Shown: one piece after another, positions 34,684 to 39,540 of the stretch
Position numbering within the stretch: the stretch's first letter is position 1
Layout of the letters: each line of letters opens with the position of its first letter
NCBI GenBank assembly: GCA_904420435.1
Contig: CAJFVK010000006.1
Location: forward strand, 1 to 39,540
Length of the DNA stretch: 39,540 bases
From: an uncultured Oscillospiraceae bacterium
GTDB lineage: Bacteria; Bacillota; Clostridia; Oscillospirales; Oscillospiraceae
Direction of reading: 5' to 3'
Position numbers and translations under genes: made by a program
The notes under the pieces: model-generated
Databases searched by the model: none
The model's input: the letters and a program-made list of their open reading frames with translations, nothing else
Told to the model about the DNA's origin: nothing

Positions 34684-35805
34684 TTACTGTCCGTTTTCAA
34701 AGAGCTGGGCCACCTTTTTCAGCTCCTCCGGGATATCGATGTGCTGGGGGCAGCTCCGGGCGCACTGGCCGCAGCCCACGCACTGGGAGGCCAGGCCGTG
34801 GCCCCGGGCGGCGTTGGTGTAGTACACCAGCTGCTTGGCATAGCCGTGCTGCTGGGCCACGTACTCCGCGTTGTACAGGGCAAAATAGGTGGGGATCGGG
34901 ATGTTCATGGGGCAGCCGTCCACACAGTAGCGGCAGGCGGTGCAGGGCACCGGGGTGGCCTGGTGGATCAGGTCCACCACCTGGCGGAGCACGGCGTAGT
35001 CCTCCTGGGTGCAGGGCGCAAAGCGGGACATGTAGTCCGTGTTGTCCGCCATCTGCTCCAGGCTGGACATGCCGCTGAGCACCATCATGACCCCCTCCTG
35101 GCTGGCGGCGAAGCGGATGGCCCAGGAGGCCACCGAGTCGTTTGGGCGGCTGGCCTTCAGCAGCGCCTCCGCCTCTGGGGGGATCCGGGAGAGGATGCCC
35201 CCCTTCACCGGCTCCATGACCACGATCTCCTTCCCGTGGCGGCGGGCCACATCGTGGCAGCTCTTAGCCTGGATGGTGGGGTCCTCCCAGTCCAGATAGT
35301 TGATCTGCAGCTGGACGAAATCCACCTCCGGGTGCTCGGTGAGGATCTGCTCCAGCACCTGGGGGGAGTCGTGGAAGGAGAAGCCCAGGCGGCGGATCTG
35401 GCCGGCGGCCTTCCGCTCCGCCAGGTAGGCGAAGGTGCCGAAGGCCTGGGCGGTGCGGTAGTTCTCCACCCCCAGGTTGTGGAGCAGGTAGTAGTCAAAG
35501 TAGTCCACCCCGCACTTCTCCAGCTGCTCGGCGAAGATCCGCTCCTGGTCCCCAGGGGTTTTCAGGAACATGGTGGGCATCTTGGTGGCCACGGTGAAGC
35601 TCTCCCGGGGATGGCGCTTCACCAGAGCCTCCCGGAGGACGATCTCGCTGCGGCCGCCGCAGTACATGTAGGCGGTGTCGAAGTAGGTGAAACCCCGTTC
35701 CAGGAATAGGTCCACCATAGCGCAGACCTGGTCCAGGTCCACACTGGCGGGGTCCTCCCGATTCAGCAGGGGCAGGCGCATCAATCCAAATCCAAGCTTT
35801 TCCAT
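34684..35805 (-). CDS. Aldo/keto reductase with C-terminal 2x[4Fe-4S] ferredoxin domain
   Basis: MEKLGFGLMRLPLL, GFTYFDTAYMYCGGRSE, ending CTACRYCVDGCPMNIPIP and CVGCGQCARSCPQHIDIP. Confidence 0.9.
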   Translation of the reverse strand: MEKLGFGLMRLPLLNREDPASVDLDQVCAMVDLFLERGFTYFDTAYMYCGGRSEIVLREALVKRHPRESFTVATKMPTMFLKTPGDQERIFAEQLEKCGVDYFDYYLLHNLGVENYRTAQAFGTFAYLAERKAAGQIRRLGFSFHDSPQVLEQILTEHPEVDFVQLQINYLDWEDPTIQAKSCHDVARRHGKEIVVMEPVKGGILSRIPPEAEALLKASRPNDSVASWAIRFAASQEGVMMVLSGMSSLEQMADNTDYMSRFAPCTQEDYAVLRQVVDLIHQATPVPCTACRYCVDGCPMNIPIPTYFALYNAEYVAQQHGYAKQLVYYTNAARGHGLASQCVGCGQCARSCPQHIDIPEELKKVAQLFENGQ

Positions 35806-35953
35806 TCTCACAATACCTCCGTATGAGATAAATCCTGGTAGGAAACAGTATACCATAGGGGGCACAGGTGCGGTCAAGAGGGAATCGGGGCCTAAGGGCG
35901 GAGAAGGGAAAATTTGCGGAAAAATCGGGGCGGAAAAACCGGGCCTCCGGCGG

Positions 35954-35982
35954 TTGCGCGGGGGAGCGGGCTGTGGTATACT
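35954..35982 (+). promoter_or_regulatory. Sigma-70 promoter for the ThrE operon
   Basis: TTGCGC, 17-bp spacer, TATACT; RBS GGGGGGAGG at 36003. Confidence 0.55.
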
Positions 35983-36015
35983 GCCCTTTGGAACAAAAGG
36001 AAGGGGGGAGGACCC

Positions 36016-36795
36016 TTGTATCGGCATCCGGACAGCAAGGCGGCGGACGAGGCCAACGAGTACCTGAAAAACGCCCTGACCCTGGGGGAGCAGATGCTGC
36101 GCTCCGGCAGCGAGGCCAGCCGGGTGGAGGACAGCATCCGCCGGATCTGCCTGGCCTACGGCGCGGAGCGGGTGGACGTGCTCACCATCACCGCCTCCAT
36201 CGTGGTCACCATCAGCGGAGAGCGCTTCGGCGTGGTGACCCAGACCCGGCGGGTGACCCGGATCCGCTTCGACCTCCAGCGGCTGGAGCTGCTCAACCAG
36301 CTCTCCCGGCGCATGGTAGAGGAGAAGCTCAGCGGCCAGCAGGTGGAGCGGGAGCTGGAGCGCATCGACAGGGCGCCCAGCTACACCTTCCTCCAGCAGA
36401 TTTTCATCTATATGCTGGTGTCCTCCTCCTTTGCCATATTCTTCGGCGGGGACGGCTGGGACGCTCTGGCGTCGGCCCTGATCGGCGTGGTGCTGAAATT
36501 CGCGGACGCCGGGGTCAAATGGCTGGAGGTCAACGGCTTTGTGGGGACGCTCCTCTGCTCGGTGCTGGGCGGCCTGCTGGCCTATCTGCTGGTGGACTGG
36601 GGGCTGGGAAGCTCCGTGGAGATGATCAGCATCGGAAACATCATGCTGCTGATCCCGGGGGTCATGCTGACCAACTCCATCCGGGAGCTGTTCAGCGGAG
36701 ATACCATCTCCGGCCTGCTCCGGTTTATGGAGGCGCTGCTGCTGACGGTGATGATCGCCCTGGGCTTTGTGGCGGCATCACTGATTGGGGGGTGA
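36016..36795 (+). CDS. Threonine/serine exporter family protein, N-terminal half (ThrE/DUF1212)
   Basis: LGEQMLRSGSEASRVEDSIRRICLAYGAERVDVLTITASIVVT; multi-TM. TTG start proposed after GGGGGGAGG. Confidence 0.87.
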   Translation: MYRHPDSKAADEANEYLKNALTLGEQMLRSGSEASRVEDSIRRICLAYGAERVDVLTITASIVVTISGERFGVVTQTRRVTRIRFDLQRLELLNQLSRRMVEEKLSGQQVERELERIDRAPSYTFLQQIFIYMLVSSSFAIFFGGDGWDALASALIGVVLKFADAGVKWLEVNGFVGTLLCSVLGGLLAYLLVDWGLGSSVEMISIGNIMLLIPGVMLTNSIRELFSGDTISGLLRFMEALLLTVMIALGFVAASLIGG

Positions 36796-38062
36796 GAGGA
36801 TGGACGCTTATGCGCTGCAGCTGGTGACGGCCCTTACCGGATCCCTGGGCTTTGCCATGCTCTTCCATGTGCGCCGCAGCCAGATGCTGCCGGCGGCCCT
36901 GGGGGGGCTGGTGGCCTGGTCGGCGTGCCTGCTGGGCCTGCTGATCACCCCCAACGAGGCGGCCCGCTACTTTCTGGCCACCCTGGTGCTGACGCTGTAC
37001 GCGGAGGTGATGGCTCGGGTGCGCAAGGCACCGGCCACGGTGTTCCTGGTGCCGGGGACCATCCCCATGGTGCCCGGCGGCTCCCTGTACTACACCATGC
37101 GCCATGCCGTCCTGGGGGAGTGGGAGGACTTCTTCGTCCAGGGGCTCCATACCATCCTGCTGGCGGGAGCCATTGCCGGGGGCGTGGTGTGCATGATGGG
37201 CCTTCTCCACCTGGGAAACCGGCTCCTGGCCCTGAAACGGAGATAAGAGGAAATGTCGAAGGAGAACAGGCGGCGGACAGCCCGGATAGGGCTGTCCGCC
37301 CACCGGGAAGAACACCGTGGTGGTCAGTTTTTTCCGCTCCGGGTCGTTGAGGCCGAAGACATAGAACTCCATGGGGCTGTCCACCACGTCCAGGTCGTGG
37401 AGCTCCGCGTACTCCTGGAGCACGTCGTAGGCCTCGCCCACCTGGCTGTAGTCCCCGTGGTGGACGGTGGAGATGGCCCGGGGCACCTCCACCCGCACCA
37501 CGTCGTCCTCCAGCATGCCGCCCATTACCGGCAGGTAGACCTCGCACCGGATGTTCTCCGTCTGGAAGGCGATGTCGGTAAAGCGGGCGAAGGGGGGACG
37601 CTTGCGGTCCACCTTCAGATGCCGCTCCAGGGCGGTGTCAAAGAGTCCCATGAAGGCGGAGAAGATCTCGCCGCTGTCCCGGGCCACCAGCCGGTGGCGG
37701 AGGTAAAAGCCGCCGGGCAGGCTGTTCTCCACCACCCTGTATCCGCTGCTCTGCTGCTCCAGCTGGCGCAGGAGGGAGATGGCGGTGCGGATGGCGGTCA
37801 GCCGGTCCTTCAGGGCGGCGATCTGCCCCTCCAGGTCCTTTTCCGCCGCCACATCCTTCAGATCCCGCATGGACATGCCCGCATCCCGCATGACCAGGGT
37901 CTGCCACAGGTACAAAATGGCCTGCTGGTCGTAGTAGCGGTAGCCGGTCCGCGGGTCCACCCGGGTGGGCACCAGCACTCCCTGTTCCTCATAGTACCGC
38001 AGGGTCTTGGGATTGACGCCCATCAGACCCGCCACATCTGAAATCCGGTACAGACTGCTCAT
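36725..38062 (-). CDS. MerR-family regulator with GyrI-like effector domain; ORF reads ~190 codons past its expected end, antisense to the ThrE genes
   Basis: MSSLYRISDVAGLMGVNPKTLRYYEEQGVLVPTRVDPRTGYRYYDQQ; GyrI-like end ...KLTTTVFFPVGG near 37300. The remaining frame (to 36725) is antisense to conserved ThrE coding sequence. Confidence 0.75.
   Translation of the reverse strand: MSSLYRISDVAGLMGVNPKTLRYYEEQGVLVPTRVDPRTGYRYYDQQAILYLWQTLVMRDAGMSMRDLKDVAAEKDLEGQIAALKDRLTAIRTAISLLRQLEQQSSGYRVVENSLPGGFYLRHRLVARDSGEIFSAFMGLFDTALERHLKVDRKRPPFARFTDIAFQTENIRCEVYLPVMGGMLEDDVVRVEVPRAISTVHHGDYSQVGEAYDVLQEYAELHDLDVVDSPMEFYVFGLNDPERKKLTTTVFFPVGGQPYPGCPPPVLLRHFLLSPFQGQEPVSQVEKAHHAHHAPGNGSRQQDGMEPLDEEVLPLPQDGMAHGVVQGAAGHHGDGPRHQEHRGRCLAHPSHHLRVQRQHQGGQKVAGRLVGGDQQAQQARRPGHQPPQGRRQHLAAAHMEEHGKAQGSGKGRHQLQRISVHPLTPQSVMPPQSPGRSSPSAAAPP
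36800..37246 (+). CDS. Threonine/serine exporter family protein, C-terminal half (ThrE_2/DUF3815)
   Basis: FAMLFHVRRSQMLPAALGGLVAW; VPGTIPMVPGGSLYYTM motif; directly downstream of the N-half gene. Confidence 0.87.
   Translation: MDAYALQLVTALTGSLGFAMLFHVRRSQMLPAALGGLVAWSACLLGLLITPNEAARYFLATLVLTLYAEVMARVRKAPATVFLVPGTIPMVPGGSLYYTMRHAVLGEWEDFFVQGLHTILLAGAIAGGVVCMMGLLHLGNRLLALKRR
37272..37300. terminator. Hairpin between the convergent ThrE and MerR genes
   Basis: GGCGGACAGCCC ggata GGGCTGTCCGCC, 12-bp perfect stem; T/C-rich on the minus strand. Confidence 0.55.
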
Positions 38063-38264
38063 ATACCCTCCCATTCTCCGTCCACACACATTCCAGCGCA
38101 GGGCAATGTTTTGCTGATAATAGTGTATCACGCCATGGGCTGAAATGCAAGAAAATTTCCAGTTTTTCCCTGATTTCCGGAAGGGAACCGGAGAAAACGG
38201 CCCGGATGGGTGCCGAGGGGGCCGGAGGAGGGCGGCCGCGGGGCCGGGCCGGACCCCTCCGGGA

Positions 38265-38304
38265 AGAGAAAAAGAGGCGCCGGGCCCTGCGGATCCGGCG
38301 CCTC
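38265..38304 (-). terminator. Intrinsic terminator of gltA
   Basis: Minus strand GAGGCGCCGG-N11-CCGGCGCCTCTTTTTCTCTT. Confidence 0.8.
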
Positions 38305-38317
38305 CGCGCTGGAAGGT

Positions 38318-39540
38318 TTACTTCTGGGAGAGGTACTCGTCGATGGCCTTGGCGGCGGTCTTGCCGGCGCCCATGGCCAGGATCACTGTGGCGGCGCCGG
38401 TGACGGCGTCGCCGCCGGCATACACACCCTCCCGGCTGGTGAGGCCGTGCTCATCGGCGATGATGCCGCCCCACTTCTGGGTGTCAAGCCCCTTGGTGGT
38501 GGACTTGATCAGGGGGTTGGGGCTGGTGCCCAGGGCCATGATGACGCAGTCCACGTCCATGTCGAACTCGCTGCCCTCCTTCACAATGGGACGGCGGCGG
38601 CCGGAGGCGTCGGGCTCACCCAGCTCCATCTCCACGCAGCGGATGCCGCACACGGAGCCGTTGTTGGGATCCCGCTTGTCCTCGCTGTTGTGGTAGCCCA
38701 GGATCTCCACCGGGTTGGTGAGGGTCTTGAAGATGATGCCCTCCTCCTTGGCGTGCTCCACTTCCTCCGCCCGGGCGGGCAGCTCCGCCTCGCTGCGGCG
38801 GTAGACGATGTACACCTCGGCCCCCAGGCGCTTGGCGCAGCGGGCCGCGTCCATGGCCACGTTGCCGCCGCCCACCACGGCCACCTTTTTGCCGTGCTGG
38901 ATGGGGGTGTCGGAGCCCTCCTTGTAGGCCTTCATCAGGTTGATCCGGGTGAGGAACTCGTTGGCGGAATAGACCCCCTTCAGGTTCTCGCCGGGGATGT
39001 TCATAAACTTGGGCAGGCCGGCGCCGGAGCCGATGAACACCGCCTCAAAGCCGAACTCCTCCTTCAGCTCGTCAATGGTGATGGCCCGGCCGATGACCAT
39101 GTTGGTCTCCACCTTGACGCCCAGGTCCTTCAGGGTGTCCACCTCTTTCTGCACGATGGCCTTGGGCAGGCGGAACTCCGGAATGCCGTACACCAGCACG
39201 CCGCCGGCCAGGTGGAGGGCCTCAAAGACGGTGACGTCGTAACCCTTCCGGGCCAGATCCCCGGCGCAGGTCAATCCCGCAGGGCCGGAGCCGATGACAG
39301 CCACCTTGTGGCCGTTGGGAGTGGGTCTGGGGGGCAGGTCGCAGGTGTGGGAGTTGTGCCAGTCGGCCACAAAGCGCTCCAGCCGGCCGATGCCCACGGG
39401 CTCGGTCTTGATGCCACGGACGCACTTGGCCTCGCACTGGTTCTCCTGGGGGCAGACCCGGCCGCACACGGCGGGCAGGGCGCTGTCGGCGGCGATGATC
39501 TGATAGGCGGCCTCAAAGTCGCCCTCCGCCACCTTGGCGA
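38318..39540 (-). CDS. gltA: NADPH-dependent glutamate synthase small-subunit-type protein (N-terminus truncated by the window edge)
   Basis: CGRVCPQENQCEAKCVRG, VAVIGSGPAGLTCAGDLARKGYDVTVFEA, VVGGGNVAMDAARCAKRLGAEVYIVYRRSEAELPAR, GVYAGGDAVTGAATVILAMGAGK. Confidence 0.93.
   Translation of the reverse strand, partial: AKVAEGDFEAAYQIIAADSALPAVCGRVCPQENQCEAKCVRGIKTEPVGIGRLERFVADWHNSHTCDLPPRPTPNGHKVAVIGSGPAGLTCAGDLARKGYDVTVFEALHLAGGVLVYGIPEFRLPKAIVQKEVDTLKDLGVKVETNMVIGRAITIDELKEEFGFEAVFIGSGAGLPKFMNIPGENLKGVYSANEFLTRINLMKAYKEGSDTPIQHGKKVAVVGGGNVAMDAARCAKRLGAEVYIVYRRSEAELPARAEEVEHAKEEGIIFKTLTNPVEILGYHNSEDKRDPNNGSVCGIRCVEMELGEPDASGRRRPIVKEGSEFDMDVDCVIMALGTSPNPLIKSTTKGLDTQKWGGIIADEHGLTSREGVYAGGDAVTGAATVILAMGAGKTAAKAIDEYLSQK

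Noticed and set aside
35028-35040. GGACATGTAGTCC, resembling the GGACA-N2-TGTCC operator
   Set aside because: Imperfect arms, different centre, and inside the aldo/keto reductase coding sequence.
32570-35709. Plus-strand ORFs 32570..33562 and 33712..35709
   Set aside because: Antisense to the threonine aldolase, membrane protein and aldo/keto reductase genes; no domain motifs.
1-39540. CRISPR arrays, tRNA/rRNA genes, transposases, prophage, known riboswitches
   Set aside because: No direct-repeat/spacer pattern, no tRNA cloverleaf or rRNA motif, no integrase/transposase ORF, and no leader recognisable as a known riboswitch; low-level cases could be missed without covariance-model searches.

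Overview
GC-rich chromosomal window of about 39.5 kb with a normal high coding density. It carries a complete spoIIAA-spoIIAB-sigF operon, so it most likely comes from an endospore-forming Clostridia-type Firmicute (an Oscillospiraceae-like origin is inference). I support about 33 protein-coding genes, plus several intrinsic terminators and promoter/operator sites. No rRNA, tRNA, CRISPR array, transposase or prophage block is recognisable. Most of the window looks like core genome. Main content: a PHP/EndoQ-like plus UvrD helicase fusion; a MoxR/VWA pair; an AlkD-like protein and pepF; a putative SAH/nucleoside island (amidohydrolase, divergent SAH hydrolase, Crp/Fnr regulator, metallo-beta-lactamase-HD fusion, BMP-type nucleoside ABC transporter); yhaM-like; an AlkZ-like winged-helix protein; a metallophosphoesterase/NIF3-like/DegV/HAD cluster; a Cys-rich VWA protein; a CMD-family protein; spoIIA; a TIGR03915-like protein; a two-component system; threonine aldolase; an aldo/keto reductase; a split ThrE exporter; a MerR regulator; and gltA. 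The best unannotated signals are: (1) a symmetric divergent regulatory region at 31577-31821, where an OmpR-type direct repeat TCTTAA-N5-TCTTAR lies exactly 12 bp from the -35 region of both the response-regulator promoter and a divergent promoter that makes a ~95-nt ORF-less terminated transcript (candidate sRNA); (2) a GGACA-N2-TGTCC palindrome repeated upstream of the SAH-hydrolase/Crp divergon and of the MBL-HD gene with class-II activator geometry; (3) a 28-aa membrane micro-ORF between the response regulator and histidine kinase; (4) an AdhR/NmlR-type MerR operator in the CMD promoter. All calls come from reading the sequence; no database search was run.
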